The notes under the pieces are model-generated. The model searched no databases. It was not told the DNA's origin and worked only from the letters and a program-made list of their open reading frames with translations. This document shows, one piece after another, positions 1 to 8,217 of a DNA stretch of 28,490 bases (position 1 is its first letter; each line of letters begins with the position of its first letter). Source of the stretch: an uncultured Collinsella sp. GTDB lineage: Bacteria > Actinomycetota > Coriobacteriia > Coriobacteriales > Coriobacteriaceae. The DNA lies in assembly GCA_900756765.1 (NCBI GenBank), contig CAAELE010000020.1:1-28490 (forward strand), written 5' to 3'. Both the position numbers and the translations under genes were made by a program.

Positions 1-33
1 CTCCGGGAAGTTCGCGAAGCCCACTTCCCGGAG
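1..33. repeat. Perfect hairpin at window edge
   Basis: An 11-bp perfect inverted repeat: CTCCGGGAAGT at 1-11 pairs with ACTTCCCGGAG at 23-33 across an 11-nt loop. A weaker hairpin follows (CAGCGTGAG near 60-68 against CTCACCGCTG near 102-111). No T-run follows either, so a terminator role is not shown. No open reading frame in 1-274 looks real. Confidence 0.6.
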
Positions 34-120
34 CAAGGCAACCCCGCCGGGCAAGGCCCCAGCGTGAGACCATCCAGCAATGCGCTCCCCGAGCAATCGC
101 TCACCGCTGGTTGCGCAAAA

Positions 121-273
121 GTCAGCGAGCGAGTTCCAGGTGCCCCAGGTCGCCGCGAAAGAGGAGCGACGCGTACTTCTTGTACGCGAGCGACGGTTTG
201 AACGGCGAGATGGGGTGCCTGGAACCCGCGCAGCGTCGAGCCATTACGCGGTTTGGTAAAACCGCGTAACTAA
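121..273 (-). repeat. Structured two-hairpin element, copy A
   Basis: About 150 bp starting a base after the phosphoketolase stop codon. Read on the minus strand it has TTAG, a short hairpin (11-bp arms 244-254 and 259-269, loop TACC), the linker CTCGACGCTGCG, then a long interrupted hairpin. The long hairpin has an outer stem 133-146/212-225, a middle stem 151-155/203-207 and an inner stem 170-176/182-188. The same architecture, linker, TACC loop and internal-loop residues recur at 23573-23723 behind an unrelated gene, with different but still complementary stems. There is no U-tract, so it is not a classic terminator. It could be a 3'-UTR structured RNA or a mobile palindromic element. Confidence 0.75.
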
Positions 274-274
274 G

Positions 275-2803
275 TTACTCGTTGTCGCCTGCGGTCATCT
301 GCGTTGCGGAGAGCGTGCCGTCGGCGGTAGTTGCAGCTGCAGCGTCGGGCCAGACCCAGTCGGTAAAGGCCGGGTGATCGAAGCCCTCGTTGCACGCGAA
401 CTCAAAGGCCTCGGTGCGGAATGCCTCCCACTCGTCAATCTGCTCTGCAAACTTGTCGGCGTCGACCATGCGCAGCACGTCGGCGGCCAGGGCCCAGCGG
501 TCCATGTTGTTCAGACGCAGCATGTCGAACGGCGTGGTCGTGGAGCCCTTCTCCTCGTAGCCGTGGACGCGGAAGGCGTCGTGGCCGGGGCGGTTCCAGA
601 TCAGGCGGCGAATCGTGCCGGCATAGGCGTGGAATGCGAAGAGCACGGGCTTCTCGCCGCAACCGAACAGCTCAGCCCAGCGCTCATCGCTGATGGCCTG
701 GTCGTTCTCGCAGACGTTCTGGATCTTGAGCAGATCGACCACGTTGACGAACCACACCTTAATGCCTAGCTCGCGCAGCATATCGGTTGCGGCCAGTGCC
801 TCAAGCGTCGGCACGTCGCCACAGGTGGCGACCACGACGTCGGCCTCGGCGAGTGAACCAGCGGTCGATGCCCACTTCCAAGTCGCGACGCCCTCGGCGA
901 GCTCGGCGCAGGCCTCGTCGACCGTCTGGAAGGTCGGGGCGGGCTGCTTGCCGCAGAAAATGGCGTTGACGCAGTCGGTGGACTGATAGACGCGCTCGGC
1001 CACGGCAAGGGCCATGTTGGCGTCGGCCGGATAGTAAGCATTCACGATATGCGTGTCGTTGGCCTTGTTGAGCAGCAGGTCGATAAAGCCGGGGTCCTGG
1101 TGCGAGAAGCCGTTGTGGTCCTGACGCCAAACATGGCTCGACAGCAAAATGTTGAGGCCGCTGATGGGGGCACGCCACGGAATCTCGCGCTTGGTGGCCT
1201 CGAGCCACTTGCAGTGCTGGTTGACCATGGAATCGACCACGTGCACAAAGCTCTCGTAGGAGCTCCACACGCCGGAGCGTCCGGTGAGCACGTAAGCCTC
1301 GAGGAAGCCTTCGCACTGGTGCTCGGACAGCTGCTCGACGACCTTACCGGAGCCGGCCAGCAGCTCGTCGTTGGCCTCGTCCTCGTAGAAGCCGGCATCC
1401 CACTGCTTCTTGGTCACCTTGTAGGCGGCCTGCAGGCGGTTAGACGCGGTCTCGTCGGGACCAAAGATGCGGAAATCGTCCATGTTCTTGGCCAGAACAT
1501 CGGCAGTGTACTCACCGAAGACGCGAGCGGCCTCGGTGGAGCCCCAGCCGTGACCTTTCTCGGCGACGGGGATCTCGTGGGCGTGAATATCGGGGAGCTC
1601 GAGCTCGCGGCGCACCTTGCCGCCGTTCGCGTTGGGATTGGCGCCGATACGCAGCTCGCCGGTCGGCATAAAGGCCGTCACCTCGGGGCGCACCTGGCCC
1701 TCGGGCGTAAAGAGCTCCTCGGGCTTGTAGGAGCGCAACCACTCGCGCAGTACGCGGAAATGCTCGTGGGTGTCCTTGGCGCTCGCCAGCGGCACCTGAT
1801 GGGCGCGCCAGGAGTCCTCGGTCTTCTTGCCGTCGATGTGCTTGGGGCAGGTCCAACCCTTGGGAGTACGGAACACAATCATGGGGTAGGCAGGGCGGGC
1901 CACGGTCTCGCCTGCGGCGGCCTGGGCCTGCGCGGTGGCCTTGATGTCGCAGATCTCGTCAAAGACCTGCTCAAACAGGGCAGCGAAGCGCGCATGGATG
2001 CTCGCGTGGCTCTCGTCGTCAAAGCCGGCGACAAAGAAGTGCGGCTTGTAGCCCATGCCCTCAAAGAACTTGGTGAGCTCCTCGTCGGACACGCGGGCGA
2101 GGATGGTGGGGTTGGCGATCTTGTAGCCGTTGAGGTGCAGGATTGGCAGGACGATGCCGTCGGTTGCCGGGTTCACGAGCTTGTTGGACTGCCAAGAGGT
2201 GGCAAGTGGACCGGTCTCGGACTCACCGTCGCCCACCACGGCCACGGCCAGCAGGCTCGGGTTGTCCATGACGGCGCCGTAGGCGTGGCTGAGCGTGTAG
2301 CCGAGCTCGCCGCCCTCGTGGATGGAACCGGGCGTCTCGGGCGCAAAGTGGCTCGGGATGCCGCCGGGATAGGAGAACTGGCGGAAGAACTTCTGCAGGC
2401 CGGCCTCATCATTGGTGATGTCGGGGCGGATCTCACGGTAGGTGCCATCGAGCAGCGACTGGGCGGTGCCGGCGGGACCACCGTGGCCCGGGCCCATCAG
2501 GAAGATGGCGTTCTGGTTGTGGTCGGCAATAAGGCGGTTGACGTGGCCGAGCAGGAAGTTGATGCCGGGCGTGGTGCCCCAGTGACCGACCAGGCGATGC
2601 TTGACGTCCGGACGACCAAAATCGCGCGTCTCGCCGGTCTTCTCGTCGACAAAGTCGGCGCGCATCAGCGGGTTGGAGCGAAGGTAAATCTGGCCGACGG
2701 ACAGGTAGTTCGAGGCGCGCCAATACAGGTCGACACCCTCGAGCTCGGAAGCGGGAACCTCATGTCCCAGTTTTTGCCACGGCGTTCCCAGTGTTTTAGC
2801 CAT
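275..2803 (-). CDS. xfp: Xylulose-5-phosphate/fructose-6-phosphate phosphoketolase
   Basis: Cytoplasmic thiamine-diphosphate enzyme that splits xylulose 5-phosphate (and in many members fructose 6-phosphate) with inorganic phosphate to acetyl phosphate plus an aldose phosphate, the key step of the phosphoketolase shunt. The 842-residue product shows the family blocks SNYLSVGQIYL, GPGHGGPA and YPGGIPSHF, and the cofactor motif GDGESETGP at residues 191-199. It is slightly longer than the usual 790-825 residues. The ATG at 2803 has GAAGGGA 8 nt upstream. It lies downstream of a LacI-family regulator gene on the same strand, and two AAAACGTTTT operators sit at its promoter, so repression by that regulator is likely. 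Whether it uses one or both substrates cannot be read from the sequence. Confidence 0.97.
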   Translation of the reverse strand: MAKTLGTPWQKLGHEVPASELEGVDLYWRASNYLSVGQIYLRSNPLMRADFVDEKTGETRDFGRPDVKHRLVGHWGTTPGINFLLGHVNRLIADHNQNAIFLMGPGHGGPAGTAQSLLDGTYREIRPDITNDEAGLQKFFRQFSYPGGIPSHFAPETPGSIHEGGELGYTLSHAYGAVMDNPSLLAVAVVGDGESETGPLATSWQSNKLVNPATDGIVLPILHLNGYKIANPTILARVSDEELTKFFEGMGYKPHFFVAGFDDESHASIHARFAALFEQVFDEICDIKATAQAQAAAGETVARPAYPMIVFRTPKGWTCPKHIDGKKTEDSWRAHQVPLASAKDTHEHFRVLREWLRSYKPEELFTPEGQVRPEVTAFMPTGELRIGANPNANGGKVRRELELPDIHAHEIPVAEKGHGWGSTEAARVFGEYTADVLAKNMDDFRIFGPDETASNRLQAAYKVTKKQWDAGFYEDEANDELLAGSGKVVEQLSEHQCEGFLEAYVLTGRSGVWSSYESFVHVVDSMVNQHCKWLEATKREIPWRAPISGLNILLSSHVWRQDHNGFSHQDPGFIDLLLNKANDTHIVNAYYPADANMALAVAERVYQSTDCVNAIFCGKQPAPTFQTVDEACAELAEGVATWKWASTAGSLAEADVVVATCGDVPTLEALAATDMLRELGIKVWFVNVVDLLKIQNVCENDQAISDERWAELFGCGEKPVLFAFHAYAGTIRRLIWNRPGHDAFRVHGYEEKGSTTTPFDMLRLNNMDRWALAADVLRMVDADKFAEQIDEWEAFRTEAFEFACNEGFDHPAFTDWVWPDAAAATTADGTLSATQMTAGDNE

Positions 2804-2861
2804 TGTTTATGTCCCTTCGCTGCGCGGTCGCCTTCCGATACGGCAACCTTTCGTTAGGACT

Positions 2862-2910
2862 AGTATATTTGCTAAAACGTTTTATCATGGTGAAAAAACG
2901 TTTTATCATC
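2862..2910 (-). promoter_or_regulatory. xfp promoter with twin LacI-type operators
   Basis: On the minus strand a -10 box TATACT lies at 2867-2862. Two copies of AAAACGTTTT lie just upstream at 2874-2883 and 2895-2904, in both cases followed on the plus strand by ATCAT. The first is a perfect 12-bp palindrome (TAAAACGTTTTA, 2873-2884). The copies are 21 bp apart, two helical turns, so bound dimers would face the same side. CG-centred palindromes are typical LacI-family operators. The first would overlap the -10/-35 spacer, which predicts repression. No good -35 box is visible. Confidence 0.75.
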
Positions 2911-3007
2911 TTTATCGATCCCATCGATTGGCAAAACGCGACATTCACCTGCGGCATTATCTGTCACAGGTACTCCACATTCAATCTGCATGAATTGGTA
3001 AACGTGT

Positions 3008-4036
3008 TTAGTTGTGTTTAGTAAGCTCGAGCACACTGTCCTTAACGATAAGCGCCGGCTCCAGAACGACCTCTTCGGCACGCCTACCGCCCCTACCGGC
3101 AAGACGCTTGGACATGCAGCCAAAAGCATGCTCGGCAAGGACACCAGGATCCTGCTCAATCGCGGTCAGCGCCGGCTCAAAGAGAACGTCGGCCGCCGAG
3201 TTATCATAGCTCACCACCGAGATATCGCCCGGGATGCTCTTACCCATCTCATGCAGGCGCTTGAGCAGACCCAGCGCAATGTTGTCCGAGCTTGCGAACA
3301 CAGCAGTGGCATCGGTTGCGAGCACCGCCTCCGAGGCCTCGTAGGCACTCGGAATGTAGTACTCGCTCTCAAACTCCAAACGTGCGTCGATCGGCAGGCC
3401 AACCTCGCGCAGCGCGCGCTCATAGCCGGCAAGACGCTTACGACCCGTATTGGAACGGCGCGCATTAACCAAGCAGGCAATACGACGGTGGCCCTGCTCG
3501 ATTAGATAGCGGGTAGCCATGTAGCCGCCCATTTCGTGGTCGAACATCACCTTGTCGCATTCGAGTCCCTCAATGGCACGGTCAACCATTACAGCCGGGA
3601 TGGGCAGATGGCTGACTTCTTCGCGCAGGGCGCGGTCGTCGGAAAACTCGTCACCCACCACCAAAAAGACGCCATCGACGCCGCGCGTCACCAGCTGGCG
3701 CAGGAGCTCCAGATCGTCCTCGGCACTTCCACCCGAGCTGGTAATAAAGAGCGCGTAGCCGTCCTCGCGGCAGCGCTTTTCCAGGCTGCCAGCGAGCGAG
3801 GCAAAAAAGCGGCTCTCGATGTTGGGAACGATAAGGCCCAGCGTGCGTGACTCGCGCATGACCAGGCTGCGCGCGATCTGGTTGGGAACATAATGGTTGC
3901 GCGCCGCGACCTCTTTGATGCGCTTGCGGTTTTCTTCCGAGATACGACAAGGCCGATTGTTGAGAACAAGCGAGACCGACGAGGGGGAAAGCCCCACCTC
4001 CTGGGCAATCTGCTTGAGAGTAACTTTGTTGCCCAT
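3008..4036 (-). CDS. LacI-family transcriptional regulator
   Basis: DNA-binding repressor of the LacI/GalR family. The start ATG at 4036 is chosen over an upstream in-frame ATG because GGAAGGAG precedes it closely and the helix-turn-helix then begins at residue 4, as in the family. The 342-residue product has the HTH and hinge (VTLKQIAQEVGLSPSSVSLVLN), then the periplasmic-binding-protein-like sensor domain (TLGLIVPNIESRFFASLAG; later AVFASSDNIALGLL and ISVVSYDNS). It is upstream of xfp on the same strand, with 204 bp between them holding two CG-centred palindromes, so xfp is the likely target. The effector is unknown; a sugar or sugar phosphate would fit. A TATACT -10 candidate lies at 4077-4072. 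Confidence 0.93.
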   Translation of the reverse strand: MGNKVTLKQIAQEVGLSPSSVSLVLNNRPCRISEENRKRIKEVAARNHYVPNQIARSLVMRESRTLGLIVPNIESRFFASLAGSLEKRCREDGYALFITSSGGSAEDDLELLRQLVTRGVDGVFLVVGDEFSDDRALREEVSHLPIPAVMVDRAIEGLECDKVMFDHEMGGYMATRYLIEQGHRRIACLVNARRSNTGRKRLAGYERALREVGLPIDARLEFESEYYIPSAYEASEAVLATDATAVFASSDNIALGLLKRLHEMGKSIPGDISVVSYDNSAADVLFEPALTAIEQDPGVLAEHAFGCMSKRLAGRGGRRAEEVVLEPALIVKDSVLELTKHN

Positions 4037-4145
4037 CTCGCTCCTTCCGAGTATTCGCGCAATCTCTTGAAAGTATAGCGACCGTCCCTCTACCTCGATG
4101 ATAAACACTTTACCAATCCGGTAGACGGCTGTTTTATCGCCGCGA

Positions 4146-4211
4146 TTGGTGCAAGGCAACCTGACCCCTTTGCATTATGTGATGCATTTGGGTCAGGCTA
4201 CTTTGCACCAA
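4146..4211. repeat. Palindromic REP/MITE-like element
   Basis: A 66-bp imperfect palindrome centred at 4178/4179. The 33-bp arms match over TTGGTGCAA, CCTGACCC and TGCAT, with mismatches clustered between these blocks. It lies between the divergent lacI-family and murB genes, and its right end runs into the murB -35 region. The CTGACCC/TTTGCACC words resemble dispersed extragenic palindromes, but only one copy is present here. Confidence 0.65.
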
Positions 4212-4233
4212 ATCCATCCGGGTGGGGTATATT
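4203..4233 (+). promoter_or_regulatory. Probable murB promoter
   Basis: TTGCAC at 4203-4208 and TATATT at 4228-4233 with a 19-nt spacer, somewhat long. Transcription would start near 4240. This places the in-frame TTG at 4232 inside the promoter and supports the ATG at 4277 as the murB start. The -35 box lies in the right arm of the 4146-4211 palindrome. Confidence 0.45.
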
Positions 4234-4276
4234 GCATTCGATTGATGAAAACGACCACCATAAGGCGGATATTCGT

Positions 4277-5239
4277 ATGCACGAGAATGACTTTTTTAAC
4301 GAGGACCTGCTCTGCGCGCTCGCTGGCGTTGCCGGCGAGGACAACGTGCTCATGAGCGAGCCCATGCGCGAGCACACCACGTTTAAGATCGGCGGCCCGG
4401 CCGATGTCTTTGTCACGCCCGACACCGAGCAGGGCCTCGTCGCCACGCTCGATACCTGCTACCGCTGCGATCTGCCGCTCACCATCGTGGGCAACGGCTC
4501 CGACCTGCTCGTCGGTGACAAGGGCATCCGCGGTGTCGTCGTGGCACTGGGCGAAGGCCTCTCTAACATCACCATCGACGGCACGCATGTTACGGCAGCA
4601 GCCGGCGCCCTGCTTTCCGATGTCGCCGCGGCTGCCGCCGAGGCCGGTCTCACCGGCATGGAGCCCATCTCGGGCATCCCCGGCTCGGTCGGCGGTGCCT
4701 GCTATATGAACGCCGGTGCCTACGGCGCCTGTATGGCCGATGTTTTGGAGTCCGTGCGCGTCTATAAGCCCGCCCGCGTGCTCGACGACGGCACCCGCGG
4801 CAGCGGTAATATCATTGAGTTCGATGTCGACGAGCTTAACCTGGGCTATCGCAAGAGCCGCATCGCCGACGACGGCTTTATCGTGCTCTCTGCCACCTTT
4901 AACCTCGCCCCGGGCAACGCCGCGATGATCAAGGCCGACATGGACGACTACCGCCAACGCCGCGAGGACAAGCAACCACTCGACATGCCGAGCGCCGGCT
5001 CCACCTTCAAGCGCCCCGAGGGCTACTTTGCCGGTAAGCTCATCATGGACGCCGGCCTGCGCGGTCACGCTGTCGGCGGCGCCCAGGTAAGCGAGAAACA
5101 CTGCGGCTTCATCGTCAACGCCGACCACGCCACCGCCGCCGACGTCGACGAACTCATCCGCCACATCCAAGCCAAAGTCAAAGAGCAGTTCGGCGTAGAC
5201 CTAGAACCCGAAGTCCACCGAGTAGGCGAATTCCTATAA
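4277..5239 (+). CDS. murB: UDP-N-acetylenolpyruvoylglucosamine reductase
   Basis: FAD-dependent enzyme that reduces UDP-GlcNAc-enolpyruvate to UDP-MurNAc with NADPH, the second committed step of peptidoglycan precursor synthesis in the cytoplasm. The 320-residue product has the FAD-binding block (TTFKIGGPADVFV; VGNGSDLLVGDKGIRGVVV), the motif GMEPISGIPGSVGGACYMNAGAYG, and the catalytic serine in SAGSTFKRP (Ser242). The short C-terminal domain ending in LEPEVHRVGEF is of the type lacking the E. coli Tyr-loop insert. The ATG at 4277 has AAGGCGG upstream; an upstream TTG at 4232 overlaps the predicted -10 box and is rejected. A terminator follows 3 nt after the stop. Confidence 0.97.
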   Translation: MHENDFFNEDLLCALAGVAGEDNVLMSEPMREHTTFKIGGPADVFVTPDTEQGLVATLDTCYRCDLPLTIVGNGSDLLVGDKGIRGVVVALGEGLSNITIDGTHVTAAAGALLSDVAAAAAEAGLTGMEPISGIPGSVGGACYMNAGAYGACMADVLESVRVYKPARVLDDGTRGSGNIIEFDVDELNLGYRKSRIADDGFIVLSATFNLAPGNAAMIKADMDDYRQRREDKQPLDMPSAGSTFKRPEGYFAGKLIMDAGLRGHAVGGAQVSEKHCGFIVNADHATAADVDELIRHIQAKVKEQFGVDLEPEVHRVGEFL

Positions 5240-5242
5240 AAA

Positions 5243-5264
5243 GAAGGCCCCGAAAGGGGCCTTC
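5243..5264. terminator. Bidirectional intrinsic terminator after murB
   Basis: A 9-bp perfect stem, GAAGGCCCC at 5243-5251 and GGGGCCTTC at 5256-5264, with a GAAA tetraloop. An A-run (5238-5242) precedes it and a T-containing stretch follows. It begins 3 nt after the murB stop. Confidence 0.8.
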
Positions 5265-5316
5265 GCCATCTTTATATCAGACAACAAGTCCGGTAAGTCG
5301 CGCTCAGGACCCAAGA

Positions 5317-5452
5317 GGGCCGCGTGCCCGCCCGCAATATATTTGATTGATCGCGAGTTCCGCACGCAAAGAAGGCCACTTAATGTGGCCTTCGTCTTGC
5401 GCAGGACTGCCCGAGCAGGCAATCAAATATATTGCGGGCGGGCACGCGGCCC
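5317..5452. repeat. 136-bp palindrome enclosing a repeated hairpin element
   Basis: Outer arms 5317-5349 and 5420-5452 are a perfect 33-bp inverted repeat. They enclose 70 nt with a second hairpin (9-bp stem 5371-5379/5385-5393, loop TTAAT), itself flanked by ATCGCGAGTTCCGCACG (5350-5366) and CGTCTTGCGCAGGACTG (5393-5409). Those flanks recur, reverse-oriented, around a different hairpin at 28374-28434, and the left flank alone recurs at 23523-23539. It lies between convergent murB and the NlpC-like gene and probably blocks read-through from both sides. It may also be a palindromic mobile element. Confidence 0.85.
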
Positions 5453-5460
5453 AACTTGCG

Positions 5461-6666
5461 TTACGACAGCGCAATACCGCCAAGCCAGCCCCAGCGCACG
5501 CCAGAGCCAGTGCCGTAGAACCCAATGAACGAGTCAAGCGACCTCGACGTAATGGCACCCTCGTTGCTCATAACGATGCCGCCGCCAACATAGATGCCCA
5601 CGTGTCCGTACAGCAGACCCGGCGTACCGGTGCCACTGTGCGACGAGTCGGCCACGATCATGCCCACCTGCAGTGCCGAACGATTGGAGCTGTAGCACCA
5701 GGCGTTAAACATGTCGCACGCATTGCCGCCAAAGTAGCCCACGCCGGCGTTACGGAACACGTTGGTAACCCACGCCGCGCACCAGTTCTGGCCAGGCGAA
5801 GGCGTGGAGTAGCACGCGTTGACGACAGCCTGCTGCTTGCCCGAGCCGGCATTCTGTTGCGGAGTTCCGGGCGCATACGATCCGCCGCCCGAGCTTGAAC
5901 CACCCGAGTAGGAATTGTTCTTGTTTGCGGCAGCCGCGGCAGCGGCAACCTTCTTGGCAGCCTCCTCGGCCTGAGCGGCAGCAAGAATCTCGGAATCGCG
6001 CTGGGCCATGAGCTCCTTGACATCGTCGGAGAGGCCGTTCAGAACCGTCTGGACCTCCTGCTGCTTGGCCTGCATGTCCTGCATCTGAGCAGTCTGCTGG
6101 TCCTTGAGCTTCTCCAAGTCGGCTTTTTGCGACTCGAGCTCGGACTTCTGTGTATCGAGCTCTTTCTGGATGGTCTGGATGTCCTCGATGGCGTCACGGT
6201 CGCTCTTGTTGATCTTCTCGACGTAATGCGCGTTGGCGACGAGCTCCTCAAACGAACCAGAAGCGAGCAGCAACGACAGGATGTTGGTGCCGCCCGACTT
6301 GTAGCTGGCGGCAACGCGATCGGAAAGGTCGCTGCGCTTCTCTTTGAGCTCGGACTTCTTGGTGTCGATCTGAGCCTGCGTCTCGTCAATCTGGCCCTGT
6401 ACGCCCTCGATATCGCTGAGGGTCTGGGCATTCTTGTTGGCGAGCGTCGCGTACTCATTAGCGATGCTGTCGAGCTGGGCCTGGACCTCGTCGAGCTGGG
6501 CCTGGGCGGCATTCAGTTTGTCGGTGGTTTCTTGGCTGGCCTCAGCCGCATGGGCGCGAGCAGGCAGGCCAAAAAGAACAGCCGCGGAAGCAGCGCCGAA
6601 AAGAGCCTTAAGGGCAGTGCGGCGCGAAAGCTCCTGCGTAAAGATGGAATCGTTGTTTGGTGACAT
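5461..6666 (-). CDS. Exported coiled-coil protein with C-terminal NlpC/P60- or CHAP-like hydrolase domain
   Basis: Probable cell-wall hydrolase (peptidoglycan endopeptidase type). The 401-residue product begins with a twin-arginine-like signal, SRRTALK at residues 14-20, a hydrophobic stretch and a cleavage site after AHA (38-40). Residues about 45-250 are Gln/Glu/Lys-rich heptads typical of the coiled coil of PcsB/RipA-like hydrolases. A Gly/Ser-rich linker follows (about 258-280), then a papain-like domain with Cys296 (NWCAAW), His355 (YGHVGIYVGGG) and a polar SNEG near 368. The coiled coil plausibly regulates the hydrolase, as in FtsEX-controlled PcsB, but no partner gene is adjacent. Whether the fold is NlpC/P60 or CHAP is uncertain. 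Confidence 0.85.
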   Translation of the reverse strand: MSPNNDSIFTQELSRRTALKALFGAASAAVLFGLPARAHAAEASQETTDKLNAAQAQLDEVQAQLDSIANEYATLANKNAQTLSDIEGVQGQIDETQAQIDTKKSELKEKRSDLSDRVAASYKSGGTNILSLLLASGSFEELVANAHYVEKINKSDRDAIEDIQTIQKELDTQKSELESQKADLEKLKDQQTAQMQDMQAKQQEVQTVLNGLSDDVKELMAQRDSEILAAAQAEEAAKKVAAAAAAANKNNSYSGGSSSGGGSYAPGTPQQNAGSGKQQAVVNACYSTPSPGQNWCAAWVTNVFRNAGVGYFGGNACDMFNAWCYSSNRSALQVGMIVADSSHSGTGTPGLLYGHVGIYVGGGIVMSNEGAITSRSLDSFIGFYGTGSGVRWGWLGGIALS

Positions 6667-6710
6667 ATGTACTCCGTTACATGCTTATTTATATGTCGCT
6701 CAACTTAAAC

Positions 6711-6738
6711 ATATTAACGCACATCGCGCTTGTCCCAA
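6711..6738 (-). promoter_or_regulatory. Probable promoter of the NlpC-like gene
   Basis: On the minus strand TTGGGA (6738-6733) and TAATAT (6716-6711) are separated by 16 nt, giving a leader of about 40 nt before the ATG at 6666. CGGAGT near 6677-6672 can serve as ribosome binding site. Confidence 0.4.
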
Positions 6739-6891
6739 CTATTTCCACGAACGGCTGGAAAAGTATGGTCAGCGGCTCGCAAATGCGTCCCACACCAAAG
6801 GTAAGGATTATGCAAATAACACCCTATGAGTACGTTAACATCAATCCTCTGGTTTTCCTGCCCCGCGTGTTTTGGGCGCCCCCAGCTGCGC

Positions 6892-6930
6892 TATACTCCC
6901 CTCAAGAAGTGTTCCTGATTCGATAGGAGA
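6892..6930 (+). promoter_or_regulatory. galE -10 box and ribosome binding site
   Basis: TATACT at 6892-6897 is a good -10 box; no convincing -35 box is visible 16-18 nt upstream. AGGAGA at 6925-6930 lies 4 nt before the ATG at 6935 and decides the galE start over an upstream in-frame ATG at 6872, which would lie before the promoter. Confidence 0.45.
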
Positions 6931-6934
6931 CTAC

Positions 6935-7996
6935 ATGTCCAAAGCACTCGACCCCAAAGACACCTGCGTCCTCGTTACCGGCGGCGCCGGCTTTATCGGC
7001 TCGCACACCGTCGTTCAGCTGCTCGAGGGTGGCTACCAGGTTGTCGTCGTCGATGACCTCTCCAACTCCAGCGCCGTTGCCATCGACCGCGTCAAGACCA
7101 TCGTGGGCGACGAGGCCGCCAAGAACCTCACCTTCTACGAGGCCAACGTGCTCGACCGCGATGCGATGAACAAGATCTTCGATACCCACCAGATCGACCG
7201 CGTCATCCACTTCGCCGGCTTTAAGGCCGTTGGCGAGTCGGTGAGCAAGCCCGTCGAGTACTACCACAACAATATCGAGAACACCCTGGTGCTCATCGAC
7301 GTCATGCGCAACCACGGTTGTAAGTCCATCATCTTCTCGAGCTCTTCGACCGTCTACGGCGATCCGGACAATCCGCCCGTCACCGAAGAGGACCCCAAGA
7401 AGCCCGCGACCAACCCCTATGGTTGGACCAAGTGGATGATTGAGCAGATCCTCATGGACGTCCACACCGCCGACCCCGAGTGGGACGTCGTGCTGCTCCG
7501 TTATTTCAATCCCATCGGCGCCCATCCGTCGGGCCTGATCGGTGAGGATCCCAAGGGCATCCCCAACAACCTGGTTCCCTATGTCGCCCAGGTCGCCGTC
7601 GGTAAGCTCGAGGCCGTTCAGGTCTTTGGCAACGATTACCCCACCCCCGACGGCACCGGTGTGCGCGACTACATCCACGTGTGTGACCTGGCATCTGGTC
7701 ACGTGGCCGCCCTCAACTGGATGAACGGCAAGACCGGCGTCGAGATCTTTAACCTGGGCACCGGCACCGGCACCTCGGTACTCGAGGTCGTCGCTGCCTT
7801 CTCCAAGGCCTGCGGCAAGGAGCTGCCCTATGTGATCCGCGAGCGCCGTGCCGGCGATATCGCCGCCAACTGGTGCGATGCCTCCAAGGCCGAGCGCATG
7901 ATGGGTTGGAAGGCCCAGTACGACATCGCGGATATGTGCCGTGACAGCTGGAATTGGCAGAGCCACAACCCCAACGGCTTCGCCGACGCCGAGTAG
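6935..7996 (+). CDS. galE: UDP-glucose 4-epimerase
   Basis: NAD-dependent short-chain dehydrogenase/reductase that interconverts UDP-galactose and UDP-glucose (Leloir pathway and supply of galactosyl units for surface polymers); cytoplasmic. The 353-residue product has the Rossmann motif GGAGFIGSH (residues 16-24), the SSSSTVYGDP block carrying the catalytic Ser/Thr, and the YxxxK pair Tyr162/Lys166 in NPYGWTKW. The C-terminal substrate-binding part has RYFNPIGAHPSG and GVRDYIHVCDLASGHVAAL, both diagnostic for GalE. Length is near the usual 330-350. It is a single-gene unit with its own terminator, so no galactose operon partners are visible here. Confidence 0.96.
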   Translation: MSKALDPKDTCVLVTGGAGFIGSHTVVQLLEGGYQVVVVDDLSNSSAVAIDRVKTIVGDEAAKNLTFYEANVLDRDAMNKIFDTHQIDRVIHFAGFKAVGESVSKPVEYYHNNIENTLVLIDVMRNHGCKSIIFSSSSTVYGDPDNPPVTEEDPKKPATNPYGWTKWMIEQILMDVHTADPEWDVVLLRYFNPIGAHPSGLIGEDPKGIPNNLVPYVAQVAVGKLEAVQVFGNDYPTPDGTGVRDYIHVCDLASGHVAALNWMNGKTGVEIFNLGTGTGTSVLEVVAAFSKACGKELPYVIRERRAGDIAANWCDASKAERMMGWKAQYDIADMCRDSWNWQSHNPNGFADAE

Positions 7997-8019
7997 CAAA
8001 AAACCTACATACCGTTCTT

Positions 8020-8054
8020 GCCCCGGTCTCACGATGTGAGACCGGGGCTTTTTT
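8020..8054 (+). terminator. Intrinsic terminator after galE
   Basis: A 12-bp perfect stem 8020-8031/8037-8048 (GCCCCGGTCTCA against TGAGACCGGGGC), loop CGATG, followed by six T (8049-8054). Confidence 0.92.
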
Positions 8055-8108
8055 CATGGCGCGTAACCATTTACCGAAAATGGGCCAACTTTTTAATCTC
8101 GCCTATAC

Positions 8109-8133
8109 ATGTTTAAACAACATGTTCTACAAT
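8109..8133 (+). promoter_or_regulatory. malQ promoter with TTGTTTAAACAA-type operator
   Basis: TACAAT at 8128-8133 is a good -10 box. Upstream, ATGTTTAAACAA at 8109-8120 matches 11 of 12 positions of the palindrome TTGTTTAAACAA, and lies within a larger inverted repeat ACATG...CATGT. It sits where a -35 box and spacer would be, so a bound protein would block the promoter. Related palindromes occur at the ABC operon (17129, 17204) and the gntR/PTS region (18101, 18223). Confidence 0.5.
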
Positions 8134-8217
8134 AGGGACATCGACTCTAAAACTCGGGACGGGCTGTTCATCCATCTGCAGGCCGATCCCACAACAAGAA
8201 GGTTGGTGAGCACATCC

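Noticed and set aside
1049..2857. 602-codon open frame on the plus strand
   Set aside because: It lies antisense to the clearly recognisable phosphoketolase gene. GC-rich codon bias leaves such shadow frames open, and its translation matches no family I know.
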